From JBPYFK01 sp051984675 (GTDB taxonomy: Bacteria; Actinomycetota; Actinomycetes; Mycobacteriales; Pseudonocardiaceae), in assembly GCA_051984675.1 (NCBI GenBank), contig JBPYFK010000167.1, forward strand, positions 93,515 to 157,514: a stretch of DNA of 64,000 bases, in the 5' to 3' direction. Below are positions 24,715-33,198 of this stretch, one piece after another. Under the pieces are notes generated by a model, which made no database searches, had not been told where the DNA came from, and was given only the letters and a program-made list of their open reading frames with translations. A program made the position numbers and the translations under genes. Position 1 is the stretch's first letter, and each line of letters starts with the position of its first letter.

Positions 24715-26382
24715 TCACTCCCCCCGCTCGCCGAGCCGCGGAACGTGGACGCCGCGCTCGGCGGCGACCTCGCGGGCACGCTCGTAGCCGGCGTCGACGT
24801 GCCGCAACACCCCGGTCGCCGGGTCGTTGGTCAGCACGCGCTCCAGCTTGCGGGCCGCCAGCTCGGTGCCGTCGGCGACCGTGACCTGGCCGGCATGCAG
24901 GGACTTCCCGATGCCGACCCCGCCGCCGTGATGCACCGACACCCACGTCGCACCGGACGCGGTGTTCACCAGCGCGTTGAGCAGCGGCCAGTCCGCGATG
25001 GCGTCCGACCCGTCCGCCATGCCCTCGGTCTCCCGGTAGGGCGAGGCCACCGAGCCGCAGTCGAGGTGGTCCCGGCCGAGCACGACGGGCGCCTTCAGTT
25101 CCCCGGAGGCCACCATGTCGTTGAAGCGCAGCGCCGCCCGGTCGCGTTCGCCGTAGCCGAGCCAGCAGATGCGCGCCGGCAGCCCCTGGAAGGACACCTT
25201 CTCGCCGGCGAGCTTGATCCAGCGGGCGAGATGCTCGTTGTCGCCGAACTCCTCCAGCACCGCCCGGTCCGTCGCGGCGATGTCGGCGGGATCACCGGAC
25301 AGCGCCGCCCACCGGAACGGGCCCTTGCCCTCGCAGAACAGCGGCCGGATGTAGGCGGGGACGAACCCGGGGTAGTCGAAGGCCCGCTCGTAGCCGCCGA
25401 GCTGGGCTTCGGCGCGCAACGAGTTGCCGTAGTCGAAGACTTCGGCGCCAGCGTCGAGGAATCCGACCAGGGCCCCCACGTGCTCGGCCATGGAAGCACG
25501 GGCGCGCTCGGTGAACTCGTCGGGCTTGCGGACCGCGTAGTCGTGCCAGTCCTCAACCGGCACACCCACGGGCAGGTAGGCGAGCGGATCGTGCGCGGAC
25601 GTCTGGTCGGTGACGATGTCCACTTCGACACCGCGCCGAAGCAGCTCCGGCAGCACCTCGGCGGCGTTGCCGATGACACCGACCGAGTGGGCATGGCGCT
25701 GCGCTTTCGCCCGCACGACCCGGTCCACCGCGCTGTCGAGGTCGTCGGCGATCTCGTCGAGGTAGCCGCTTTCCACGCGCCGCCGCGCCCGCTCCGGGTC
25801 GCACTCGACGACGAGCACCGCGCCTTCGTTCATGGTGACCGCCAGCGGTTGGGCGCCGCCCATCCCGCCCAGACCGGCGGTGACCGTGAGCGTCCCGGCG
25901 AGGCTGCCGCCGAACCGGCGCGCCGCCACCGCGCCGAACGTTTCGTACGTTCCCTGCAAGATGCCTTGGGTGCCGATGTAGATCCACGACCCGGCGGTCA
26001 TCTGCCCGTACATCGTCAGGCCGAGGGCGTCCAGGCGGCGGAACTCGGGCCAGCTGGCCCAGTCCGGGACGAGGTTGGCGTTGGCGATGAGCACGCGCGG
26101 CGCCCATTCGTGCGTGCTCAGCACGCCGACCGGCTTGCCGGACTGCACCAGCAGCGTCTCGTCCTCGCGTAACGCGGTCAATTCACGCGTGATCGCGTCG
26201 AAGCATTCCCAGGTCCGGGCGGCCTTTCCGGTGCCGCCGTAGACGACCAGGTCGTCCGGGCGCTCGGCCACGGCCGGGTCGAGGTTGTTGTGCAACATCC
26301 GCAACGGCGCCTCGGTGCTCCAGCTCCGGGCGGTCAGCTCGGTCCCGCGCGCCGCACGCACGGTTCGGGCTCCAGCGCTCAC
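24715..26382 (-). CDS. hutU: Urocanate hydratase
   Basis: The second step of histidine degradation, urocanate to imidazolone propionate, using NAD as electrophile. The 555-residue protein has YGGTGKAARTW near the start, the NAD-binding TAGLGGMGGAQPL, the active-site FCEGKGPFRW and the DHLDCGSVASPYRET region. GTG 26382 is preferred: GGAGGG lies just upstream, whereas the ATG at 26394 overlaps that site. The gene follows hutH by 35 bases. Confidence 0.96.
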   Translation of the reverse strand: MSAGARTVRAARGTELTARSWSTEAPLRMLHNNLDPAVAERPDDLVVYGGTGKAARTWECFDAITRELTALREDETLLVQSGKPVGVLSTHEWAPRVLIANANLVPDWASWPEFRRLDALGLTMYGQMTAGSWIYIGTQGILQGTYETFGAVAARRFGGSLAGTLTVTAGLGGMGGAQPLAVTMNEGAVLVVECDPERARRRVESGYLDEIADDLDSAVDRVVRAKAQRHAHSVGVIGNAAEVLPELLRRGVEVDIVTDQTSAHDPLAYLPVGVPVEDWHDYAVRKPDEFTERARASMAEHVGALVGFLDAGAEVFDYGNSLRAEAQLGGYERAFDYPGFVPAYIRPLFCEGKGPFRWAALSGDPADIAATDRAVLEEFGDNEHLARWIKLAGEKVSFQGLPARICWLGYGERDRAALRFNDMVASGELKAPVVLGRDHLDCGSVASPYRETEGMADGSDAIADWPLLNALVNTASGATWVSVHHGGGVGIGKSLHAGQVTVADGTELAARKLERVLTNDPATGVLRHVDAGYERAREVAAERGVHVPRLGERGE

Positions 26383-26417
26383 AGTACCCTCCATATTCCA
26401 CTGTGGACGGACAGTTT

Positions 26418-27968
26418 CTAGAGATGCGCGGCCACCGCTTCGCGCACGGCCCCGGAGCGGATCAGCTCCTCGGCGGCGGCGATCTCGGGCGCCATGTGCC
26501 GGTCCGGGCCGGGACCGGCGACGCGGGTGCGCAGCAGATCCAGCACAGCGGCCGTCGCGGGGGCTGGGCGCAACGGTGCCCGCAGGTCGAGAGCACGCGC
26601 GGCCGTGAGCAGCTCGACGGCCAGCACCGTGCGCAGCCCCTCCACCGCTCGCCGGAGCTTGCGTGCCGCCGACCACCCCATCGACACGTGGTCCTCCTGC
26701 ATCGCGCTGGTCGGGATCGAGTCCACCGACGCCGGAACCGCGAGCCGCTTGAGGTCCGCGACCACCCCGGCCTGGGTGTAGTGCGCGATCATGTGCCCGG
26801 AGTCGACCCCGGGGTCCTCCGCGAGGAACGCCGGCAACCCGTGCGAGCGCGCGGTGTCGAGCATCCGGTCGGTGCGCCGCTCCGCCATGGAGGCCACGTC
26901 CGCCAGCGGGATCGCCAGGAAGTCCAGCGCATACGCCAGCGGAGCGCCGTGGAAGTTGCCGTTGGACTCCACCCGACCGTCGTCGAGCACGACCGGGTTG
27001 TCGATCGCCGCCGCCAGCTCCCGGTCCGCGACGGCGTCGGCGTGCGCGATGGCGTCCCGGGCCGCGCCGTGCACCTGCGGAGCGCACCGAAGCGAGTACG
27101 CGTCCTGCACGCGGGTGCAGTCCGGGCCGCGATGGCTGGCCACGATCTCCGAACGGGTGAGCGCGGCGTGCATCCGCGCCGCCGACACGGCCTGCCCGGG
27201 ATGCGGGCGCAGCGCCTGCAGGTCAGCCGCGAACACCCGGTCGGTGCCCAGCAGCGCCTCCACGCTCATCGCGGCCGTCACGTCCGCGATGTCCAGCAAC
27301 TCGGCGAAGTCGCGTGCGGCGAGCACCAGCATGCCCAGCATGCCGTCGGTGCCGTTTGTCAGCGCCAGCCCCTCCTTCTCCGCCAGCACCACCGGCTCGA
27401 TGCCGGCCTCCGCCAAGGCTTCCGCAGCCGGCCGGCGCCGCCCTCCGGCAGCCAGCACCTCGCCTTCGCCGGTGAGGGTCAGCGCGACCGAAGCCAGCGG
27501 TGCGAGATCACCGGAGCACCCGAGCGAGCCGTACTCGTGCACGACCGGAACGATGCCCGCGTTGAGCAGCGCGACCAGCCCGTGTGCGGTCTCCGGCCGG
27601 ACGCCGGTGTGTCCGGTGGCGATGGTATGCAGCCGCAACAGCGCCAGCGCGCGGACGACCTCTTCTTCCACCGCCGCGCCCGCGCCGGCCGCGTGCGACC
27701 GGGTCAGGGACTGCTGCAACGCGGCGCGCCGGTCATCGGCGATGTAGCGCACCGCAAGGGCGCCGAATCCGGTCGACACCCCGTACACCGGGCGCTCGTC
27801 CGCGGCCAGCGCGTCGATGTGCTTGCGGGTGGCCGCGATGCCGCGCTCGGCGGGCGCGGTGAGTTCGACACGGGCGTGCCCGCGCGCCACCGCCAGAACG
27901 TCGTCCCTGGTCAGCGGTTCTGGACCCACGGCGACGACAGGACGCTCAGGGATGGTTGCTGCCTCCAT
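26418..27968 (-). CDS. hutH: Histidine ammonia-lyase
   Basis: The first step of the Hut pathway: L-histidine to trans-urocanate and ammonia. The 516-residue protein belongs to the MIO-enzyme family, with VYGVSTGFG early and the cofactor-forming loop GSLGCSGDLAPL. The MIO triad is Cys151-Ser152-Gly153 rather than the textbook Ala-Ser-Gly, a variant also known in Streptomyces. ATG 27968 heads the operon. An in-frame extension to 28040 would cross the palindromic operator and is rejected. Confidence 0.95.
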   Translation of the reverse strand: MEAATIPERPVVAVGPEPLTRDDVLAVARGHARVELTAPAERGIAATRKHIDALAADERPVYGVSTGFGALAVRYIADDRRAALQQSLTRSHAAGAGAAVEEEVVRALALLRLHTIATGHTGVRPETAHGLVALLNAGIVPVVHEYGSLGCSGDLAPLASVALTLTGEGEVLAAGGRRRPAAEALAEAGIEPVVLAEKEGLALTNGTDGMLGMLVLAARDFAELLDIADVTAAMSVEALLGTDRVFAADLQALRPHPGQAVSAARMHAALTRSEIVASHRGPDCTRVQDAYSLRCAPQVHGAARDAIAHADAVADRELAAAIDNPVVLDDGRVESNGNFHGAPLAYALDFLAIPLADVASMAERRTDRMLDTARSHGLPAFLAEDPGVDSGHMIAHYTQAGVVADLKRLAVPASVDSIPTSAMQEDHVSMGWSAARKLRRAVEGLRTVLAVELLTAARALDLRAPLRPAPATAAVLDLLRTRVAGPGPDRHMAPEIAAAEELIRSGAVREAVAAHL

Positions 27969-28021
27969 GCATCCATACCAGCGCGCGAGGTGGCGACGCA
28001 GAAGCCCGCGTAGAGTGAGAC

Positions 28022-28039
28022 TGTCTGGGATACCAGACA
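28022..28039. promoter_or_regulatory. Palindromic operator between hutH and the IclR gene
   Basis: TGTCTGG-GATA-CCAGACA has perfect 7-bp arms in the 93-base divergent space. It is the only such palindrome there and is a natural binding site for the adjacent IclR regulator. A TAGAGT that could be the -10 element of the IclR promoter lies just upstream at about 28011. Confidence 0.6.
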
Positions 28040-28061
28040 CTCACCACCCGGGGGGTCAGAC

Positions 28062-28844
28062 GTGGGCGCCAGCAGCGACATCCCCGCGCTCCGGCGCGGG
28101 CTGGGCATCCTGCGCACGCTGGCCGCCCGGCCAGGGCCGGTGTCGGCCGGGGTCATCGCCCGCGAGTTGGGCCTGCCTCGATCCACGACGTACCACCTGC
28201 TCTCCGAACTGGCCGCCGCCGGTTTCGTGACACACCTGCCCGAGGAACGCCGGTATGGGCTGGGCATGGCCGCCTTCGAACTCGGTTCGGCCTATCTGCG
28301 CCACGACCCGCTGGAACGGCTGGCGGGCCCGCTGCTGCGGAGGCTGGTGGACCGGCTGGACCGCCCGGCACACCTCGGCGTCCTGCACGGCAACGAGTCG
28401 CTGTACCTGATCAAGGAGCGCCCCTCCCGACCCCAGACGCTCGTCACCGACGTCGGCGTCCGGCTCCCTGCCCAGGTCACGGCGTCGGGCCGGGCGATCC
28501 TGGCGCACCTGCCGGCGACGCACGTGCGTGCGCTGTTCCCGGGCGCCAGCAGCTTCGTGCTCCGCACCGATCGCGGTCCGCGCGACCTTCCCGAGCTGCG
28601 CCGCAAGCTCGCCGACGAGCTGCGGCGCGGCTGGGCCGTCGAGGACGGCTACGTCACGGCCGGCTTCGCGTCGGTCGCCTGCCCGGCGTTCGACCACGCC
28701 GGCCGCCCGATCGCCTCGATCAGCCTCACCTTCCGGCACCGCTGCGACACCGACGGGGGCACGGAATGCGGACAGACCTGGCCCGAGATCGCCGAGCACG
28801 TGCGGGAAACCGCCGCCGAACTCACCCGCCGCATCCGGGTCTGA
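28062..28844 (+). CDS. IclR family regulator, probable hut operon repressor
   Basis: A 260-residue regulator. The winged helix-turn-helix lies at about 8-65 (ARELGLPRSTTYHLLSELAAAGFV) and the IclR effector domain at about 75-255 (YLIKERPSRP, VTASGRAILAHLP, FASVACPAFDHAGRPIASISLTF). GTG 28062 follows GGGGGG with a five-base gap. It is divergent from hutH across a palindromic site, so control of hutHU-M20-FI in response to histidine, urocanate or a later intermediate is the simplest reading. Confidence 0.88.
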   Translation: MGASSDIPALRRGLGILRTLAARPGPVSAGVIARELGLPRSTTYHLLSELAAAGFVTHLPEERRYGLGMAAFELGSAYLRHDPLERLAGPLLRRLVDRLDRPAHLGVLHGNESLYLIKERPSRPQTLVTDVGVRLPAQVTASGRAILAHLPATHVRALFPGASSFVLRTDRGPRDLPELRRKLADELRRGWAVEDGYVTAGFASVACPAFDHAGRPIASISLTFRHRCDTDGGTECGQTWPEIAEHVRETAAELTRRIRV

Positions 28845-28922
28845 ACACTCTGAACGCGCTCTCTGAAGCGCGGCATCCATCCACAGTGCTCTGTCGCTTG
28901 AGGACGGTCTGTACCGGTTCCG

Positions 28923-29336
28923 CTACTGCCCGCAATCCTCTGCCTCGGCCCAAAGCTCCTCATCCACCTGGTACCCGGCAGCTCTGATCGCGGCTACGGT
29001 GCGTCGCAGCTCGCAGGACTCCTCACCGGCTTCGGACTCGTCGCCCTCCGGCACGTGATGGATGAACCCGCCCGCGATGTCCCGGCAAAACGCCGCGTAC
29101 TCGCGGGTGTGCAGGATGAACATGTGCCAGCCGATGTCGACCGCGGGGCTGGGAACGAGTGACTGGCCACGGTTTCGGGCGCACGCCGCGAGGAACGCGA
29201 GCGCCTGGTCGACGACGCGTTCGGCGAACCGCCGATCGGCACCCCGCTCGTGCACGATGTGCCGCGTTAACCGCTCGAAGAGGCCCTCGGTAACCAGAGA
29301 TCGAGCCGAAACCGCGCCCGGCGTGACTGTGGCCAT
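28923..29336 (-). CDS. Conserved actinobacterial protein of unknown function
   Basis: A 137-residue soluble protein, mostly helical, with a distinctive central motif VDIGWHMFILHTREYAAFCR followed by GGFIHHVPEGD. The D-x-x-W-H arrangement resembles the glycine-rich-domain-protein (GRDP-like) family, which is only a tentative link. ATG 29336 is preceded by GGGGAGAG. The cysteine, tryptophan-histidine and His-His residues could form a metal site. It stands alone between the IclR gene and the osmoprotectant importer, and no function is known. Confidence 0.75.
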   Translation of the reverse strand: MATVTPGAVSARSLVTEGLFERLTRHIVHERGADRRFAERVVDQALAFLAACARNRGQSLVPSPAVDIGWHMFILHTREYAAFCRDIAGGFIHHVPEGDESEAGEESCELRRTVAAIRAAGYQVDEELWAEAEDCGQ

Positions 29337-29475
29337 GGAACTCTCCCCCACTGATAGGCGTGCCTGGGCCTGTCATCAGACGGCCGCCGGCCGTCGACCC
29401 GGCATGGCCAGCGTCACTCGGTGCATCCACCCCAGCACCCCGGCAGTAACCCAAAGGGGTGAAAAACCCGAGCGG

Positions 29476-30366
29476 TCACATACCCACCTGGGCGAGAAAC
29501 TCCTTCGCCACATCAGCCGGGTTCGCCTTGTCCGCGTCCACCCGCCTGTCCAGTCGCGTGAGCTCGTCGGTGGTCAACGCCGCCGACACCCGATCCAGGG
29601 CCGCGACCTGCCGCGCATTCAGCCTTCCCCGGTTGACCAGCGGGACCACGTTCTGCGCCGGGTACATGTGCTTCGGGTCGTCGAGTTCGACCAACCGGTT
29701 CGTCCCGATCGCCGCCGACGTCGTGAACAGATCCGCCACCTGGATCTGGTTCGTGCGCAGCGCATCGACCGTGACGCTGCCGGCTTCCAGGCTGCGGATG
29801 TCGGCGAAACGGCACCCGTACAGCTGCTCGATCCTGGCCGTCCAGCGCGACTTCCATTCCGCGGGAGCGCCCAGCACGAGCTGGCCGCAGCGCGCACCAA
29901 GATCCTGCATGGACCGCACCCCGGACGCGGCGGTCTCCTGCGTCACCGCCAGCACGTCCTTGTCCTCCGCCGGCGACGGCCGTAGCACCTCCAGGCCCGG
30001 CCGCAGCTTGCCGCGCAGCTCCGCGTACACCGCCGACGGCTCGGTGGTCTGCGATTTCGGGTCCAGGTACTGGAGCAAGTTGCCGGTGTAGTCAGGAATC
30101 ACCGCCAGCTCACCACTGGACACCGCGTTGACGTAGAACTCCCGAGCGCCGATACGGCCCTTGGTCTGCACATTCGCGCCGGTGGAACGCAGCGCACCGG
30201 CGTAGATGTACATCAGCAGCTCGCTTTCCGAGAAATCCGCCGAGCCCACCACCACCGGGCCGTTCGGGTCACCGCCTTTGTGCAGCGGGTCCTGCGAACC
30301 GCACCCGGCCAGCACGAACGCCATCACCATCGCGAGTGCACCGGCCACCCACCGCCGCAACGTCAC
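29476..30366 (-). CDS. Glycine betaine/osmoprotectant ABC transporter substrate-binding lipoprotein
   Basis: A 296-residue OpuAC/ProX-type binding protein. It has an N-terminal lipoprotein signal with lipobox VLAGC (Cys22). The mature part starts VVVGSADFSESELLMYIYA and includes VIPDYTGNLLQYLDP and LVELDDPKHMYPAQNVVPL, typical of quaternary-amine binding proteins. GTG 30366 has GGGGAG just upstream. It is the last of four coupled genes, with nine bases separating it from the second permease. Expected ligands are glycine betaine, choline or carnitine; the exact ligand is unknown. Confidence 0.92.
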   Translation of the reverse strand: MTLRRWVAGALAMVMAFVLAGCGSQDPLHKGGDPNGPVVVGSADFSESELLMYIYAGALRSTGANVQTKGRIGAREFYVNAVSSGELAVIPDYTGNLLQYLDPKSQTTEPSAVYAELRGKLRPGLEVLRPSPAEDKDVLAVTQETAASGVRSMQDLGARCGQLVLGAPAEWKSRWTARIEQLYGCRFADIRSLEAGSVTVDALRTNQIQVADLFTTSAAIGTNRLVELDDPKHMYPAQNVVPLVNRGRLNARQVAALDRVSAALTTDELTRLDRRVDADKANPADVAKEFLAQVGM

Positions 30367-30374
30367 CAGCTCCC

Positions 30375-31070
30375 CTATCGTCTTTCCCGGACACCATCAG
30401 CGGTTCGCCCGGCCAACCGCAGGCCCGGCGGCACCAACCAGCGCGAGACTCCGGCCAGGGCAAGGTCAAGCAGGACCGCCAGGACGGCGATCGCGAGCGC
30501 GGCGGCGAGCATCTGGGCGTAGTCGAACACCTTGAGCCCATCGAGCAGCACGCGCCCGAGGCCACCCAGTCCGACGTAGGCCGCCACCGCAGCCGTGGCC
30601 ACAACCTGCAACATCGCGTTGCGCACGCCGCCGAGCAGCAGCGGCAACGCGTTGGGCAGTTCCACCTGCCGCAGCCGCTGCGCGCCGGTCATGCCCATTC
30701 CCCTGGCCGCGTCCACGACGTCCACCGGAACGCCCTGCACCCCGGCATACGTGCCGGACAGGATCGACGGGATCGCCAGCACCACCAAGCCGCCCAGCGC
30801 GGGCGCCTCGCTGAGGCCGAACACCAGCACCAGCAGCGTCACCAGGCCCAGTGTCGGCAGCGCGCGGACCGCGTTACTGGCGCCCACGACAAGCACGGTG
30901 CCGCGACCGGTGTGTCCAATGTAGAGCCCCAGCGGGACCGCGATCAGCGCTGCCACCACGACCGAGACGACGCAGTAGTACAGGTGCAGAAGCAGTTGCG
31001 CGGGAAGGCCGTCCGGTCCGGTCCAATGCGCCGGGTCGGAAAGCCAGGCCAGCAACTCGGAGAGGATCAC
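30375..31070 (-). CDS. Osmoprotectant ABC transporter permease (second)
   Basis: A 231-residue BPD-type permease with six hydrophobic segments and the ATPase-coupling EAA-like loop (AARGMGMTGAQRLRQVELPNALP). GTG 31070 overlaps the upstream permease stop by four bases (GTGA), which fixes the start. The NAVRALPTLGL motif is typical of OpuC/ProW-like permeases for quaternary amines. It pairs with the other permease as a heterodimer. Confidence 0.92.
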   Translation of the reverse strand: MILSELLAWLSDPAHWTGPDGLPAQLLLHLYYCVVSVVVAALIAVPLGLYIGHTGRGTVLVVGASNAVRALPTLGLVTLLVLVFGLSEAPALGGLVVLAIPSILSGTYAGVQGVPVDVVDAARGMGMTGAQRLRQVELPNALPLLLGGVRNAMLQVVATAAVAAYVGLGGLGRVLLDGLKVFDYAQMLAAALAIAVLAVLLDLALAGVSRWLVPPGLRLAGRTADGVRERR

Positions 31071-31738
31071 GGCGCGCCCGCCTTCCCCACCCGGCTCCAC
31101 GGCGTCAGCACCCTGCACAGACCGAGAAGCAACAGGTCCATCGCCAGCGCCAGCGCGAGGATCAGCAGCAAGCCAACCACGACCTGCGCCACGTAGTCCC
31201 GCTGGAAACCGTCCGTGAACAGCTCACCGAGACCGCCGACCCCGATCAGGGCTCCGACGCTGACCAGGCTGATGTTGCTCACCGACGCCACCCGCACCCC
31301 GGCAGCGAGCACCGGCACGGCCAACGGCAGCTCCACTGCCAGGAACCGCCGCCACGGCGGGTACCCCATCGCGGTCGCCGCCGCCGTGACCTGCGCGGGC
31401 ACCGCTTCCAGCGCATCGAGTACGGGCCGCACCAGAAGCGCCGCGGTGTAGACGGTCAGCGCCACGACGACGTTGACCGGCTCGGTCTGCCCGGTACCCA
31501 AGACCGCCGGCACGACGACGAACAGCGCCAGTGACGGGATCGTGTACAGCACGTTCGAAGCGCCCAACAGCACGCCGCGTGCCGAGCGCACGCGCTGAGC
31601 GAGCCGTCCCACTGGCAAGGCCACGGTCAGGCCCAAGAGCAGGGGCAACAGCGCCAGGTAGACGTGCTGCGCCAGCTGCGTCACCACGAGTTCGCGGTTG
31701 CTCGCGCTGGCGAGAAAGCCGATCAGCTCACCGATCAC
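31067..31738 (-). CDS. Osmoprotectant ABC transporter permease (first)
   Basis: A 223-residue inner-membrane permease with about six helices, the NVLYTIPSLALF motif characteristic of OpuC permeases, and the coupling loop ATAMGYPPWRRFLAVELPLA. GTG 31738 overlaps the ATPase stop by four bases, and its own stop overlaps the next permease by four bases, so the three genes are translationally coupled. Confidence 0.92.
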   Translation of the reverse strand: MIGELIGFLASASNRELVVTQLAQHVYLALLPLLLGLTVALPVGRLAQRVRSARGVLLGASNVLYTIPSLALFVVVPAVLGTGQTEPVNVVVALTVYTAALLVRPVLDALEAVPAQVTAAATAMGYPPWRRFLAVELPLAVPVLAAGVRVASVSNISLVSVGALIGVGGLGELFTDGFQRDYVAQVVVGLLLILALALAMDLLLLGLCRVLTPWSRVGKAGAP

Positions 31739-32961
31739 GATGCCCTGCCCTCGGGGCTTACAGGGGTGTCAGGGCTTACGGGCGTCTCGGGGGTCTCCGG
31801 GCTTACGGGGGAATCCGGGCTCGCCGCAGCGACCTCGGCTTCGCCGTTGACGCCGCCCGGGCGCTGCTGCTCGAGGAGATCGAGCACGTGCTGCGCGGTG
31901 ATGACGCCGACGAACCGCCCGTCGTCGTCGACGACGACCCCGAGCCCGGCGGGCGACGACAGCGCGGCATCCATCGCGCCACGCAGCGCGGCACCTTCCG
32001 GGTGCAGGGAACCGCCCGCGAGGAGCTGGTCCTCGCCGACCGGTTGTCCGTCCACTGTGGTCAACGGCGATTCCGGCGGCAACCATCCTCGCGGCCTGCG
32101 GTCGCCGTCGAGGACCAGCGTCCAGCCGCCGGTCGCGCCCCCGACCGGCTCACCCAGCGCCACGGTGTCGACCGGACGTGGCCGGAGGCGGCCCTGAGCG
32201 CCGACGAAAGACAGCCGCCGATACCCGCGGTCGCGCCCGACGAACGACGCGACGAAGTCGTCGGCCGGCGCGGTGAGCAGCTCGTCCGGCTCCGCGTACT
32301 GGGCGAGGTGAGCGCCGGCGCGCAGCACCGCGACCTTCTCCCCGAGCCTCACCGCCTCGTCGATGTCGTGGGTGACGAACAGCACCGTCTTGCCCAGCTC
32401 GCTCTGCAGGCGCAGGAGCTCGTCCTGAAGCCCTTCCCGCACCACCGGGTCGACCGCGCTGAACGGCTCGTCCATCAGCAGCACCGGTGGATCGGCGGCC
32501 AGCGCCCGGGCGACCCCGACGCGCTGCTGCTGCCCACCGGAAAGCTGCGCGGGATAGCGCGGCCCGACCTCTGGTGGAAGGCCGACCAGCTCCAGCAACT
32601 CCGCCGCCCGGCGACGTGCCGCACGACGGGTCCACCCGGACAGCAGTGGCACGGTCGCGACGTTGTCCAGCACGGTGCGATGCGGGAACAGACCCGCCTG
32701 CTGGATGACGTACCCGATCCCGCGACGCAGCGTCGCCGGGTCCGAGTCGCGCACGTCCGAGTCCCCCACCAGCACCGTTCCCGAGCTGGGGTCGACCATC
32801 CGGTTCACCATCCGCAGCAAGGTCGTCTTGCCGCACCCGGAGGGACCGACGAGCACCGTGATCGTGGCCGGTGGCACGATCAGGCTCAATTCGTGAACAG
32901 CCGTCACCCCGGCCGTCGTGCCGTCCCTGTACCGCTTGCTGACGTGCCGAAACTCGATCAA
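31735..32961 (-). CDS. Osmoprotectant ABC transporter ATPase with CBS domains
   Basis: The 408-residue OpuCA/ProV-type ATPase energises the importer. Walker A GPSGCGKTT lies at 39-47, signature LSGGQQQRVGVARAL and Walker B VLLMDEPFSAVD follow, then two CBS-type segments at about 275-375 (ending GVVVDDDGRFVGVITAQHVLDLL), the usual ionic-strength sensor. The tail is a Ser/Pro/Asp/Glu repeat (SPDSPVSPETPETPVSP) of unknown role. The start is a TTG at 32961, the first codon before the MIEFRHVSKRY core, with AAGGGGG upstream; the frame is open much further but matches nothing upstream. It is the first gene of the operon. Confidence 0.92.
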   Translation of the reverse strand: MIEFRHVSKRYRDGTTAGVTAVHELSLIVPPATITVLVGPSGCGKTTLLRMVNRMVDPSSGTVLVGDSDVRDSDPATLRRGIGYVIQQAGLFPHRTVLDNVATVPLLSGWTRRAARRRAAELLELVGLPPEVGPRYPAQLSGGQQQRVGVARALAADPPVLLMDEPFSAVDPVVREGLQDELLRLQSELGKTVLFVTHDIDEAVRLGEKVAVLRAGAHLAQYAEPDELLTAPADDFVASFVGRDRGYRRLSFVGAQGRLRPRPVDTVALGEPVGGATGGWTLVLDGDRRPRGWLPPESPLTTVDGQPVGEDQLLAGGSLHPEGAALRGAMDAALSSPAGLGVVVDDDGRFVGVITAQHVLDLLEQQRPGGVNGEAEVAAASPDSPVSPETPETPVSPDTPVSPEGRAS

Positions 32962-33144
32962 CCGCGCCCCCTTGGACCGACCCCTGTGACCTACGCGGAT
33001 CTTGCCGACCTTAGCCGCCACCGTTGCCCCGTGCGAGGGAAATCGCCGATCCGTCCCAGAGCATGGATGGACCTTGTGAACGGTTGACGGTCGCCGGCCG
33101 CGCCGGCTCGCACCGTCTTCTGCACCTCCCGACACGACGTCTAC

Positions 33145-33198
33145 GCTGGTCACACGATGAAGGCTGGTCACACGATGAAGGCTGGACACGCGACGCAG
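33145..33198. repeat. 18-bp tandem repeat spanning a start codon
   Basis: GCTGGTCACACGATGAAG is repeated perfectly at 33145-33162 and 33163-33180, with a degraded third copy to 33198. Each perfect copy contains an ATG in the same frame, so the gene has two equivalent start codons and encodes MKAGHT-MKAGHA. Confidence 0.9.

Noticed and set aside
26383..27087. Upstream extension of the hutU frame
   Set aside because: It overlaps hutH on the same strand in another frame and has no homology to urocanate hydratase; the GTG at 26382 gives the normal length.
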